A DNA stretch of 33,544 nucleotides from CAZKTO01 sp964555685 (GTDB lineage Bacteria; Chloroflexota; Dehalococcoidia; SHYB01), in contig CAZKTO010000029.1 of the NCBI GenBank assembly GCA_964555685.1, positions 1 through 33,544 on the forward strand. The letters are read 5' to 3'. The notes beneath the pieces are model-generated. The model had not been told where the DNA came from, did no database searches, and saw only the letters and a list, made by a program, of their open reading frames with translations. Made by a program: the position numbers and the translations under genes. Every line of letters begins with the position of its first letter. The first letter of the stretch is position 1. Below, in pieces: positions 20,805 through 27,920 of the stretch.

Positions 20805-21563
20805 ATGCCGGGAGAGAGCAAGGTCGCCATCGTTACAGGCGCCGCGCGGCCGTGGGGGCTGGGCCGGTCCGCGGCCCTGGGCTTCGCACGAAAGGGGCTC
20901 GATATCGTCGTGGCCGACATCCGCGAGGACTGGGGCCGCGAGGCCGCCGCGACCATCGCCAAGGAGACGGGCCGGAAGGCCGTCTACGTCCAGACCGACG
21001 TCTCGAAGCGGCAGAGCGTCGAGGCGATGGTCCAGCGCGTCGATGGCGAGTTTGGCCGCATCGACGTGCTGGCCAACGTGGCCGCCATCGTCATCAACGA
21101 GCGCATCGAGCAGCTCAAGGACGAGACCCTGGACCGCATCCTGAACGTCAACTTTCGCGGCGTCGTCCTCACCTGCCAGGCGGTGATTCCCGTGATGCGC
21201 CGGCAGATGAGCGGCCGCATCGTCAACGTCTCCTCTGGGGCGTCGGTGCAGCCGCTCAAGGGGCTGGCGGTCTACTCGGCGGCGAAGGCGGCGGTGAACC
21301 AGTTCAGCAAGGTGCTGGCGTGGGAGGTCTCGCGGTACGGAGTCGTAGTCACCAGCGTCGCTCCGGGGCGCATGGTGACGCAGATGGGCAGCGAGTCGGG
21401 GCCGGCGCAGGACGAGTTCTCGGCCGAGGTGCGGGGCTTCCCGTTCCTGCGGGCGCTCCACCCGGACGAGGTGGCGGACGTCATCGTCTACGCCGGGACG
21501 AATCCGAGCCACGTGCTGACGGGCCAGACGCTGCACGCCAACGGCGGGGCCTACATGGTCTAG
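20805..21563 (+). CDS. Short-chain dehydrogenase/reductase (SDR) with variant cofactor motifs
   Basis: This 252-residue SDR has the catalytic Ser144, Tyr157 and Lys161 (YSAAK). The glycine motif is stretched to TGAARPWGLG (11-20), and the usual NNAG is replaced by ANVAA (90-94). Both changes are found in some divergent SDRs and may alter cofactor fit. AGGAGG about 8 nt before the ATG at 20805 fixes the start; an upstream in-frame ATG lies within the promoter and is rejected. The gene is followed after 39 nt by a crotonase gene, suggesting paired steps on a CoA thioester, for example hydration or isomerisation plus oxidation. The substrate is unknown. Confidence 0.9.
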   Translation: MPGESKVAIVTGAARPWGLGRSAALGFARKGLDIVVADIREDWGREAAATIAKETGRKAVYVQTDVSKRQSVEAMVQRVDGEFGRIDVLANVAAIVINERIEQLKDETLDRILNVNFRGVVLTCQAVIPVMRRQMSGRIVNVSSGASVQPLKGLAVYSAAKAAVNQFSKVLAWEVSRYGVVVTSVAPGRMVTQMGSESGPAQDEFSAEVRGFPFLRALHPDEVADVIVYAGTNPSHVLTGQTLHANGGAYMV

Positions 21564-21602
21564 GTCCGCGCCGGTCCCCGCCGCGCGGAGGGAGGGAGCC
21601 GT

Positions 21603-22394
21603 ATGGCCTATACGTACTTGCTCTACGAGGCGGGCGATGGCGTGGCGACGATCACGCTGAACCGCCCCGACCGGATGAACGCGCTGCTCGAGGAGATGCA
21701 GCCGGAGCTCCTGGACGCGCTGGCGCGGGCGAGGGCTGACGACGCCGTGCGCGTCCTGGTGGTGACGGGCGCCGGCAAGGCGTTCTGCTCGGGGGCGGAC
21801 GTGAGCCGGCTGGACCGGCAGGTGGCGGGCGGCTCGGCCCACGCGCTCAAGCGCCCCACGGAGCCGGTGGGCGGCTTCCTGCTCCCGCTCTACGAGTTCC
21901 CCAAGCCGACCATCGCCTCGCTGAATGGGCCGGCCGCCGGCGCGGGCGTCTCGCTGGCGCTGGCGTGCGAGCTGCGCGTCGCGTCGGAGACGGCGCGGCT
22001 GGTGCCGGCGTGGGTCGCCCGGGGTATCGCGCCGGACGGCGGGACGACGTGGGCCCTGCCCCGCATCGTCGGCGCGGCCAAGGCGGCGGAGATCCTGTAC
22101 ACGGCCAAGGCGCTGGAGCCTCGCGAGGCGCTGGAGCTGGGCATCTACAACCGGGTCGTGCCGCCGGAGCGGCTGGCCGAGGCCACGCGAGAGCTGGCCC
22201 AGGCCATCGCTCAGGGGCCGCCCGTCGCCATCGAGCTCACCAAGCAGGCGCTCCAGCGGGGCGCCCGGACGTCGCTGGCCGAGGCGCTGGACTTCGAGAC
22301 CCACGCGCAGCAGGTCTGCTTCTCGACGGGCGACTTCAAGGAGGCCATCGCGGCCTATCGAGAGAAGCGGGAGCCGGGCTTCTCCGGCCGCTAA
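21603..22394 (+). CDS. Enoyl-CoA hydratase/isomerase family protein, PaaG-like
   Basis: This 263-residue crotonase has the oxyanion-hole segments FCSGADVSRL (61-70) and NGPAAGAGVSLALACELR. The first hydratase glutamate is replaced by Ser in GAGVSLAL, and the second position reads ARGIAPDGGTTW with Asp145. This arrangement matches PaaG-type isomerases, which use a single acidic residue, better than a classical two-Glu hydratase. PaaG converts the phenylacetyl-CoA epoxide to an oxepin and also shifts double bonds. Without other paa genes the substrate stays open. GGGAGGGAG precedes the ATG. It is co-oriented with, and close behind, the SDR gene. Confidence 0.88.
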   Translation: MAYTYLLYEAGDGVATITLNRPDRMNALLEEMQPELLDALARARADDAVRVLVVTGAGKAFCSGADVSRLDRQVAGGSAHALKRPTEPVGGFLLPLYEFPKPTIASLNGPAAGAGVSLALACELRVASETARLVPAWVARGIAPDGGTTWALPRIVGAAKAAEILYTAKALEPREALELGIYNRVVPPERLAEATRELAQAIAQGPPVAIELTKQALQRGARTSLAEALDFETHAQQVCFSTGDFKEAIAAYREKREPGFSGR

Positions 22395-22410
22395 CCCCGA
22401 CAGGCCGGGG
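22395..22410. repeat. 16-nt palindrome (copy 5)
   Basis: CCCCGACAGGCCGGGG begins directly after the TAA stop of the crotonase gene, where it could also act as a stem for transcript ending, although no T-run follows. Confidence 0.7.
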
Positions 22411-22438
22411 CACCCGCCGGCCGCGTGCCACGGCCGCC

Positions 22439-22469
22439 TTGCGAGCCGGCGGGCCTGGGCCGGTACACT
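22439..22469 (+). promoter_or_regulatory. Promoter of the ImmA/IrrE-like gene, leaderless
   Basis: TTGCGA (22439-22444) and TACACT (22464-22469) are 19 bp apart. The predicted start near 22476 coincides with the GTG start codon, and no Shine-Dalgarno sequence is present between. Confidence 0.55.
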
Positions 22470-22475
22470 TGGGGC

Positions 22476-22955
22476 GTGATCGACCGTCCCCAGCGCTGCG
22501 CCGCCCTCCTCCGCCTCCGCCTCGGGTTCGATGGGCCGCCGGCCAGCGCCGCCATGCTGGTCGCGCGAGCCCCCATCGACGTCGTGGCGCTGGACTGGCC
22601 AGAGGAGCTGTCCGGAATGCTGGCGCTGCGCGATGGCCGGGCGGTCATCGGCCTGAACCGAGGGCACAGCGCCGGCCGGCGCCACTTCTCCTTCTGGCAC
22701 GAGGCGGGGCACTACCTGCTGCACCGGCGGCTGCTGGCGCGAGGGCCGATGGCCTGCGCCGCGCCGCTGGGGGCGCCGTCCGTCTTGGCGCGGCTCGAAC
22801 GCGAGGCCGATCGCTTCGCCGTCGGTGTGCTCATGCCGTCCCAGTGGGTGACGCGAGCGTGGACGGAGACGCCGGAGGTGGAGGCGATGGCGCGCCGCTT
22901 CCGAGTCACGCGCCTGGCTATGCTGCGCCGTCTGCGCGAGCTGCGCCTGGCATGA
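22476..22955 (+). CDS. ImmA/IrrE-type zinc metallopeptidase, solitary
   Basis: This 159-residue protein has the gluzincin motif HEAGH (His75-Glu76-His79) in FSFWHEAGHYLLH and the downstream EREADRFAVGVLMP, where Glu110 is the likely third zinc ligand. Members such as ImmA cut phage-type repressors and IrrE/PprI cleaves DdrO. Most are encoded beside an XRE-family repressor; none is seen here, so its target is elsewhere or different. The GTG start is chosen because it sits at the expected transcription start; an earlier ATG would place the -10 box inside the gene. The C-terminal part (EAMARRFRVTRLAMLRRLREL) looks like the usual helical end with a substrate-sensing helix. Confidence 0.85.
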   Translation: MIDRPQRCAALLRLRLGFDGPPASAAMLVARAPIDVVALDWPEELSGMLALRDGRAVIGLNRGHSAGRRHFSFWHEAGHYLLHRRLLARGPMACAAPLGAPSVLARLEREADRFAVGVLMPSQWVTRAWTETPEVEAMARRFRVTRLAMLRRLRELRLA

Positions 22956-22986
22956 CGACACCCCGGGTCTGTTGTTGCCCTGGAGA

Positions 22987-23010
22987 AAGCCCCGATGGCA
23001 ATCGGGGTTT
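22987..23010. terminator. Bidirectional terminator between convergent genes
   Basis: CCCCGAT (22990-22996) and ATCGGGG (23001-23007) form a stem with loop GGCA, extended by a G-U and two A-T pairs. T-rich bases follow on each strand (TTT on plus, CTTTCT on minus). It serves the metallopeptidase gene and serA. Confidence 0.75.
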
Positions 23011-23040
23011 CCCCAGAATGTGCGAAGGACCCTGGGCTGC

Positions 23041-24621
23041 CTACATCCGGACCTGGCGGACGCGGAGGATGCCGGGGAGCTTGAGGATCGCCTGGAGGGC
23101 CGAGTCGGGGACCGGCTCGTCGAGGCCCAGGGCCATGATGGCGCGGCCCCGGCGCTCCAGCCGGCCCACCTCCATGAAGCTGATGTTGACGTCGGCCTTG
23201 CCGCAGAGGGTCCCCACGGCGCCGATCATCCCCGGACGGTCCTCGTTCTCGATCAACAGCAGATGGCCATCGCCGGCGCGCAGGTCCATGGGATAGCCGT
23301 CCACCTGCGTGATGTGGCAGGTGCCGAAGAAGCTCGTCCCGGAGACCCGGGTCTGGCCGGCGCTGGTGACGATCTCCACCGTGAGCATGTTCCGGTAGTT
23401 GTCCGAGGCCTCCTCTTTCTGCTCCGTGATGCGCATGCCGCGCTGCTCGGCGATCAGATTGGCGTTCACGACGTTGACGCGCAGGTCGTCGCTGATGGGC
23501 GCCAGGAGCCCGCCGATGACGGCCGCCTTCAAGTAGAGCGTGTCGTGCTGGGCGATCTCCCCGGAGTAGCGGATGGTGATCGACTGGAGCTGGCCCTGGG
23601 CGAGCTGCGTCGCCATGGCGCCGATCCGGCGGCCCACGTCGACGAAGGGCGCCAGCACCGTCAGGGCCTCCGGCAGGACGATGGGGGCGTTGACGGCGTA
23701 GCGGGCGGGCCGGCCGTGCAGCACCTCGAGGACCTGCTCGGCGACCTCCGTGGAGACCTTGATCTGGGCCTCCTGCGTGGACGCGCCCAGGTGCGGCGTC
23801 ACGATGATGCGGTCGCTCCGCAGCAGTGGGCTATCGGTGGCGGGCTCGACGGCGAAGGTGTCGATGGCGGCGCCCGCGACGCGCCCCTCGGCCACCGCCT
23901 GCGCCAGGGCCTCCTCGTCGATGACGCCGCCCCGCGCCGCGTTGATGATCCGCACCGCCGGCTTCACCAGGGCCAGCTCCTCCTTGCCGATGAGGTGCTT
24001 GGTGCCGGCCGTCATGGGCACGTGGATGGAGATGAAGTCGGCCTCGCGCAGCAGCTGCTCCTTGGGGACGAGCTCGACGCCCAGGCGCTTGGCGTACTCC
24101 TCGGAGATAAAGGGGTCGAAGGCGATGACGCGCATCTCGAAGGCCTTGGCGCGCCGGGCCACGGCGCTGCCGACCTTGCCCAGGCCAAAGATGCCCAGCA
24201 CCTTCTCCCGGAGCTCGGTGCCCACGAACTCGGAGCGGCCCCACCGGCCGGCCTTGAGGGCCACGTTGGCCTGGGAGATGTGCCGCGCCAGGGCCAGCAT
24301 GAGGGCGAAGCTGTGCTCGGCGGCGGCGATGATGTTGGAGGTGGGCGCGTTGACCACCAGCACGCCCTGCCGCGTGGCCGCCTCCACGTCGATATTGTCC
24401 ACGCCGACGCCGGCGCGCCCGACGACCTGGAGCCGCTTGCCCGCCTCCAGCAGCGACGCCGTCACCTGCGTCTGGCTGCGGACGACGAGCGCGTCGTACT
24501 CGCCGATGATGGCGCGCAGGGCCTCGGGCTTGAGACCCGTCTTCACGTCCACCTGGGCGCCGCCACCCTTGAGGAGCAGCACCCCCTCCCGGGCGACGGG
24601 ATCGGCGACAAGGACCCGCAC
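23041..24621 (-). CDS. serA: D-3-phosphoglycerate dehydrogenase SerA, long form
   Basis: This 526-residue enzyme oxidises 3-phosphoglycerate to 3-phosphohydroxypyruvate, the first step to serine. It shows VGRAGVGVDNID, the NAD motif GIFGLGKVGSAVARR, the catalytic Arg in INAARGGVIDE, Glu in the FAVEPA region, and His in VTPHLGAST. After about residue 320 come the ASB domain (APFVDVGRRIGAMATQLAQG) and a C-terminal ACT domain (HLLLIENEDRPGMIGAVGTLCG), often a serine-sensing site. The GTG start lies 1 nt past the TAA of the aminotransferase gene, so translation is coupled. Together the two genes form a serine-synthesis operon. Confidence 0.96.
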   Translation of the reverse strand: MRVLVADPVAREGVLLLKGGGAQVDVKTGLKPEALRAIIGEYDALVVRSQTQVTASLLEAGKRLQVVGRAGVGVDNIDVEAATRQGVLVVNAPTSNIIAAAEHSFALMLALARHISQANVALKAGRWGRSEFVGTELREKVLGIFGLGKVGSAVARRAKAFEMRVIAFDPFISEEYAKRLGVELVPKEQLLREADFISIHVPMTAGTKHLIGKEELALVKPAVRIINAARGGVIDEEALAQAVAEGRVAGAAIDTFAVEPATDSPLLRSDRIIVTPHLGASTQEAQIKVSTEVAEQVLEVLHGRPARYAVNAPIVLPEALTVLAPFVDVGRRIGAMATQLAQGQLQSITIRYSGEIAQHDTLYLKAAVIGGLLAPISDDLRVNVVNANLIAEQRGMRITEQKEEASDNYRNMLTVEIVTSAGQTRVSGTSFFGTCHITQVDGYPMDLRAGDGHLLLIENEDRPGMIGAVGTLCGKADVNISFMEVGRLERRGRAIMALGLDEPVPDSALQAILKLPGILRVRQVRM

Positions 24622-24622
24622 G

Positions 24623-25732
24623 TTAGGGGCTCCGGACGCCCGCTGACGCGCCGCTCTTCACCGAGCCCAGAACGCTCTTGAGGGCGTGCGCCACCTGGTC
24701 GATCTCCTCGGTGCTGACCCAGCCCAGGTGGCCGATGCGGAAGATCTTGCCGGTGAGCGAGCCCTGGCCGCCCGCCAGCGTTACGTGATGCCTCTCGCGC
24801 AGCATCTTGGACGCGGCCTTCCAATCGACCCCGGCGGGCATCTTGACGGCGGTGACGGTGTTGGAGGCGTGGCGCCCGTCGGCCAGGAGTTCGAGGCCCA
24901 GCTCCACGATCTTCTTGCGGGTGTAGGCGCCGATGGTCGCATGGCGCTGGTAGACGCTCGCCATCCCTTCTTTCAGCATCAGCTCCAGGCCGGCCTGGAG
25001 CCCGTACATGACGGTCAGGCCGGGCGTCCACGGCGTCTCATCCTTCTGGAGCGACGTGCGCGCCGCAGCGAAATCGAAGTAGGCGCGGGGCATCTTGGCG
25101 CGGCCGGCCGCCTCCCAGCCTCGCTGGCTCACGCTCACCATGGCGAGGCCCGGCGGCGCCATCCACCCCTTCTGGGAGCCGGAGATGGCCAGGTCGATGC
25201 CCCACTCGTCCACGGGACAGGGGATGGAGCCGATGCTGCTGATGCCGTCCACCACCAGCGTCTTCCCGAACTCGCCTTTGATCACCCGGCTGAGGGCCGC
25301 CATATCGTTGGTGACGCCGGTGGAGGTCTCATTGTGCGTGACGAAGACGGTGCTGACGCGGGGCTCGGCGCGCAGGGCCTCCCGGACGCGGTCGGGGTCG
25401 GCCGCCGTGCCGTAGGGGAAGTCCAGGCGCACCGCGTCGGCCCCGAACGCGCGGGCGATCGCCGCAACCCGCTCGCCGAAGACGCCGATGGAGACGACGA
25501 GGCAGCGCTCTCCGGGCGAAAGGGTGTTGACGACGGCCGCCTCCAGCCCGCCGGTGCCGGAGCAGGTGAGGATGAGGACGTCGTTCTGGGTGTGGAAGGC
25601 GGCCTTGAGGCCCGCCGTCAGCTGGCGGATGAGCGCTGCGAACTCGGGGCCTCGGTGGCTGATCATCTGCCGGCCGAGAGCGCGGAGCACGGGATCGGGG
25701 CAGGGCGTCGGGCCGGGGACACGAAGGTTCAC
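24623..25732 (-). CDS. Class V aminotransferase, alanine-glyoxylate/serine-pyruvate type
   Basis: This 369-residue PLP enzyme starts NLRVPGPTP, typical of the AGXT/SerC-like group, and has SGTGGLEAAV, THNETSTGV, VVDGISSIGS and the PLP-lysine Lys188 in SGSQKGWMAPPG. The position directly before serA suggests it makes phosphoserine or serine from the keto acid, replacing SerC. The known activities of the family are alanine-glyoxylate and serine-pyruvate transamination. An ATG at 25765 would add 11 residues, but GGAG about 9 nt before the GTG at 25732 and the family's usual N-terminus favour the shorter form. The promoter is at 25815-25823. Confidence 0.9.
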   Translation of the reverse strand: MNLRVPGPTPCPDPVLRALGRQMISHRGPEFAALIRQLTAGLKAAFHTQNDVLILTCSGTGGLEAAVVNTLSPGERCLVVSIGVFGERVAAIARAFGADAVRLDFPYGTAADPDRVREALRAEPRVSTVFVTHNETSTGVTNDMAALSRVIKGEFGKTLVVDGISSIGSIPCPVDEWGIDLAISGSQKGWMAPPGLAMVSVSQRGWEAAGRAKMPRAYFDFAAARTSLQKDETPWTPGLTVMYGLQAGLELMLKEGMASVYQRHATIGAYTRKKIVELGLELLADGRHASNTVTAVKMPAGVDWKAASKMLRERHHVTLAGGQGSLTGKIFRIGHLGWVSTEEIDQVAHALKSVLGSVKSGASAGVRSP

Positions 25733-25814
25733 GGATGGTGCTCCTGTGGGAGGACTGCGAGCCATTCGCCTATCGAGACACGGACGGCGAACGGGAGGTC
25801 AACGACCCTTGTGA

Positions 25815-25823
25815 ATTTTACCA
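25815..25823 (-). promoter_or_regulatory. Extended -10 promoter of the aminotransferase-serA operon
   Basis: The minus strand reads TGGTAAAAT. The start near 25808 gives a leader of about 75 nt. It overlaps the 3' end region of the small gene upstream. Confidence 0.55.
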
Positions 25824-25837
25824 CAGATGGGGCGTGC

Positions 25838-26098
25838 CTACAGATCGATCAGGAAGCGGCCCAGGAAGTGGTTAGCGATAATGATCCCGATGGCGATGGC
25901 CGGAGCGAGGGCCACCAGTATCCGGTTTCGGAGCGAGCCGGCGCCCGTCTTGGCCGGCTTGCCGTCCACCTCGATGGGCTTCGGAGGCGGCGTGAGCTCG
26001 TGGTAGTGCCGCTCGACGTAGCGGTCCATCTCCCACTGGAGCATGGCCAGCCGAGGGTCGTAGGGGCCCGGGTAGGAGGTGGTTGGAATCCTGGGCAT
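25838..26098 (-). CDS. Small tail-anchored membrane protein of unknown function
   Basis: This 86-residue protein has a polar, Pro/Tyr-rich N-terminal half (YPGPYDPRLAMLQWEMDRYVERHYHEL) and one hydrophobic helix near the C-terminus (about residues 60-78, ILVALAPAIAIGIIIANHF), ending with a short tail. This suggests tail-anchoring with the bulk in the cytoplasm. GGTGA precedes the ATG by about 5 nt. It starts 4 nt after the stop of the 63-residue gene upstream, so the two are probably co-translated. No family is recognised. Confidence 0.65.
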   Translation of the reverse strand: MPRIPTTSYPGPYDPRLAMLQWEMDRYVERHYHELTPPPKPIEVDGKPAKTGAGSLRNRILVALAPAIAIGIIIANHFLGRFLIDL

Positions 26099-26102
26099 GG
26101 CG

Positions 26103-26294
26103 TCACCGGGAGGCGCCTGGGAGCCTGGACCAGAGGCGCGACAGGAGGGACCGCCGCGCCGGCCGCTGCGCGGCCTCGGTCTCTCGCAAGAGCCGGTCGA
26201 TCTCGGCCCGCTGGCGGATGCGCTCCCGCTCGGCCATCCGCGCCGCCGGGCTGGCGGGATTCATGTTGCGAGGGTCGAACCACGTGCCGCGCAT
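26103..26294 (-). CDS. Small basic helical protein of unknown function, leaderless
   Basis: This 63-residue protein has a charged helical middle (AARMAERERIRQRAEIDRLLRETEAA) that could be a short coiled coil, and a basic C-terminus (RRSLLSRLWSRLPG) with amphipathic character. The ATG coincides with the expected transcription start of the promoter at 26301-26329, so the mRNA should be leaderless. It is directly followed by the tail-anchored protein gene. No family is recognised. Confidence 0.6.
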   Translation of the reverse strand: MRGTWFDPRNMNPASPAARMAERERIRQRAEIDRLLRETEAAQRPARRSLLSRLWSRLPGASR

Positions 26295-26300
26295 GCGACC

Positions 26301-26329
26301 ATGCTACGCCCAGGAGTGCGCCAGGTCAA
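26301..26329 (-). promoter_or_regulatory. Promoter of the two small genes, leaderless
   Basis: On the minus strand TTGACC (26324-26329) and TAGCAT (26301-26306) are spaced by exactly 17 bp; the start codon ATG begins at 26294, about 7 nt past the -10. It is divergent from the folP promoter a few bases away. Confidence 0.7.
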
Positions 26330-26332
26330 TTG

Positions 26333-26341
26333 TGCTAGAAT
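26333..26341 (+). promoter_or_regulatory. Extended -10 promoter of folP-folK
   Basis: TGCTAGAAT on the plus strand, with no clear -35. The start point near 26348 gives a leader of about 14 nt containing GGAG ahead of the ATG at 26362. Confidence 0.6.
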
Positions 26342-26361
26342 CGCTTTCTGGAGACAAGGTG

Positions 26362-27219
26362 ATGACCACAGCCCACCGTCTGGTCACCCGGTGCCGGGGC
26401 CGCGAGTTCCGCTGGGGCCTGCGCACCTATATCATGGCCATCATCAACGCCACGCCCGACTCCTTTTCTGGCGATGGGATCGGCGGCGATCTGGAGCTGG
26501 CCGCCAGCCGTGCCGCCGCCTTCGCCGCCGACGGGGCCGACGTCATCGATATCGGGGGCGAGTCCACACGCCCAGGGGCCACGCCCGTGAGCGAGGCCGA
26601 GGAGCGCCAGCGCGTGCTGCCCGTCATCCGGCGCGTGGCCGAGACGGTGTCGCTGCCCCTGAGCGTCGATACGTACAAGAGCGGCGTGGCCGAGGCCGCC
26701 CTCGCCGCTGGCGCATCGATCATCAACGACGTTTGGGGCCTGAAGCGCGACCGCCGCCTGGCTGAGGTGGCCGCCCGCACGGGCGCGCCCATCGTGCTCA
26801 TGCACAACCAGGAGGGCGCCCGGTACGAGGACCTGGTGGCCGAGGTGCTGGACAGCCTCCAGCGGAGCATCGAGGCGGCGAGGGCCGAGGGGATCCCCAA
26901 GGACAAGATCATCGTCGATCCGGGCATCGGGTTCGGGAAGACGCCGGCCCAGAACCTCGAGATCCTGCGCCGTCTGGACGAGCTCCAGGTGCTGGGCCAG
27001 CCGGTCCTGGTCGGCGCCTCCCGCAAGTCCACCATCGGCCTGGTGCTGGACCTGCCCGCCGGCGAGCGGCTGGAGGGCACGGCGGCCACCGTGGCCATCG
27101 CCATCGCCAAGGGGGCCGACATGGTGCGCGTCCACGACGTGAAGGCGATGGCGCGGGTCGCGCGCATGAGCGACGCCATCGTCCGCGGCTGGCCCTCGCC
27201 GAAGGACGGCCCGGGGTGA
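26362..27219 (+). CDS. folP: Dihydropteroate synthase FolP
   Basis: This 285-residue TIM-barrel enzyme joins p-aminobenzoate to the pterin diphosphate to give dihydropteroate, and is the sulfonamide target. It shows all the main motifs: INATPDSFSGDG, DIGGESTRPGA, LSVDTYK, INDVWG, VLMHNQ, DPGIGFGKT, GASRKS and VRVHDV. GGAG lies about 8 nt before the ATG. The stop overlaps the GTG of folK by 4 nt (GTGA), so the two consecutive folate enzymes are translationally coupled, with FolK making the diphosphate substrate of FolP. Confidence 0.97.
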   Translation: MTTAHRLVTRCRGREFRWGLRTYIMAIINATPDSFSGDGIGGDLELAASRAAAFAADGADVIDIGGESTRPGATPVSEAEERQRVLPVIRRVAETVSLPLSVDTYKSGVAEAALAAGASIINDVWGLKRDRRLAEVAARTGAPIVLMHNQEGARYEDLVAEVLDSLQRSIEAARAEGIPKDKIIVDPGIGFGKTPAQNLEILRRLDELQVLGQPVLVGASRKSTIGLVLDLPAGERLEGTAATVAIAIAKGADMVRVHDVKAMARVARMSDAIVRGWPSPKDGPG

Positions 27220-27791
27220 GTGCCGCCCCGACACGTTGGGGCCCGCCCGTCGTTGTCTACCTGGGCCTGGGCTCGAACCTCGGCAACCGGCAGCGGAACA
27301 TCGAGCGGGCCGTGGAGCTCCTGCGCGAGCGCGTCGAGGTGGAGCGCGTCTCGGCGATCTACGAGTCGCCGCCCGTGGGCTACGTCAAGCAGCCCCACTT
27401 CTTGAACGCCGTCTGCAAGGCCAGGACCGGCCTCTCGCCTCTGGAGTTCCTCCCCTTCGCCCAAGAGATCGAGGGCTCCATGGGGCGCATCCCAACCTTC
27501 CCCAGCGGCCCGCGCTCCCTGGACATCGATATCCTGCTCTACGGCGACCTGGTCCTGGCCACGCCCCAGCTCACCATCCCGCATCCGCGGATGGCGGAGC
27601 GGGCCTTCGTGCTCGTGCCGCTGGCCGAGATCGACCCGGAGGCGCGACACCCCGTCCTGGGCAGGACGGCGCGGGAGCTCCTGGCCGGCATCGGCGGCGC
27701 CGGCGACATGGTCCCGTTCGACGCGGAGGCGGCCTACTGGAGGGGCCTGAAACGGGGCCGGCGGCCGGTGCCGCCACGTGTGCCGCCGTAG
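27216..27791 (+). CDS. folK: 2-Amino-4-hydroxy-6-hydroxymethyldihydropteridine diphosphokinase FolK
   Basis: This 191-residue HPPK transfers diphosphate from ATP to 6-hydroxymethyl-dihydropterin. The family strand VYLGLGSNLGNRQRNI opens it, followed by SAIYESPPVGYVKQPHFLNAV, and the Mg-binding signature GPRSLDIDILLYGD (two Asp) and IPHPRMAERAFVLVPLAEI. The C-terminus runs on about 25 residues beyond the usual end (AYWRGLKRGRRPVPPRVPP). The GTG start overlaps the folP stop. Codons 4-9 contain the 16-nt palindrome at 27226-27241. Confidence 0.95.
   Translation: MSAAPTRWGPPVVVYLGLGSNLGNRQRNIERAVELLRERVEVERVSAIYESPPVGYVKQPHFLNAVCKARTGLSPLEFLPFAQEIEGSMGRIPTFPSGPRSLDIDILLYGDLVLATPQLTIPHPRMAERAFVLVPLAEIDPEARHPVLGRTARELLAGIGGAGDMVPFDAEAAYWRGLKRGRRPVPPRVPP
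27226..27241. repeat. 16-nt palindrome at the start of folK (copy 6)
   Basis: CCCCGACACGTTGGGG lies within the first codons of folK, encoding APTRWG in the non-conserved N-terminus. As a stem on the folP-folK mRNA it would directly follow the GTG start. Confidence 0.6.
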
Positions 27792-27842
27792 CGGGCGGCA
27801 ATGGGGCTCGCGACCTCCTGCCGCGCCGAGCCGCGGCTCATG

Positions 27843-27851
27843 TGATACCAT
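27843..27851 (+). promoter_or_regulatory. Possible extended -10 for the CoA-transferase gene
   Basis: TGATACCAT fits the TGnTAnnnT pattern seen elsewhere in the window, in the 129-nt spacer between folK and the CoA-transferase gene; no -35 is clear. Confidence 0.35.
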
Positions 27852-27920
27852 GACATCCCCCGGACGGTGGCCATCCTGCGGGGCCGCGCCCGGGGCACGT
27901 TACGCTGGGAGGGAACAGAA

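Noticed and set aside
3994..27241. The repeated 16-nt palindromes as a CRISPR array or origin-type iterons
   Set aside because: The copies are thousands of bases apart and unevenly spaced, with no spacers between them and no cas or replication gene.
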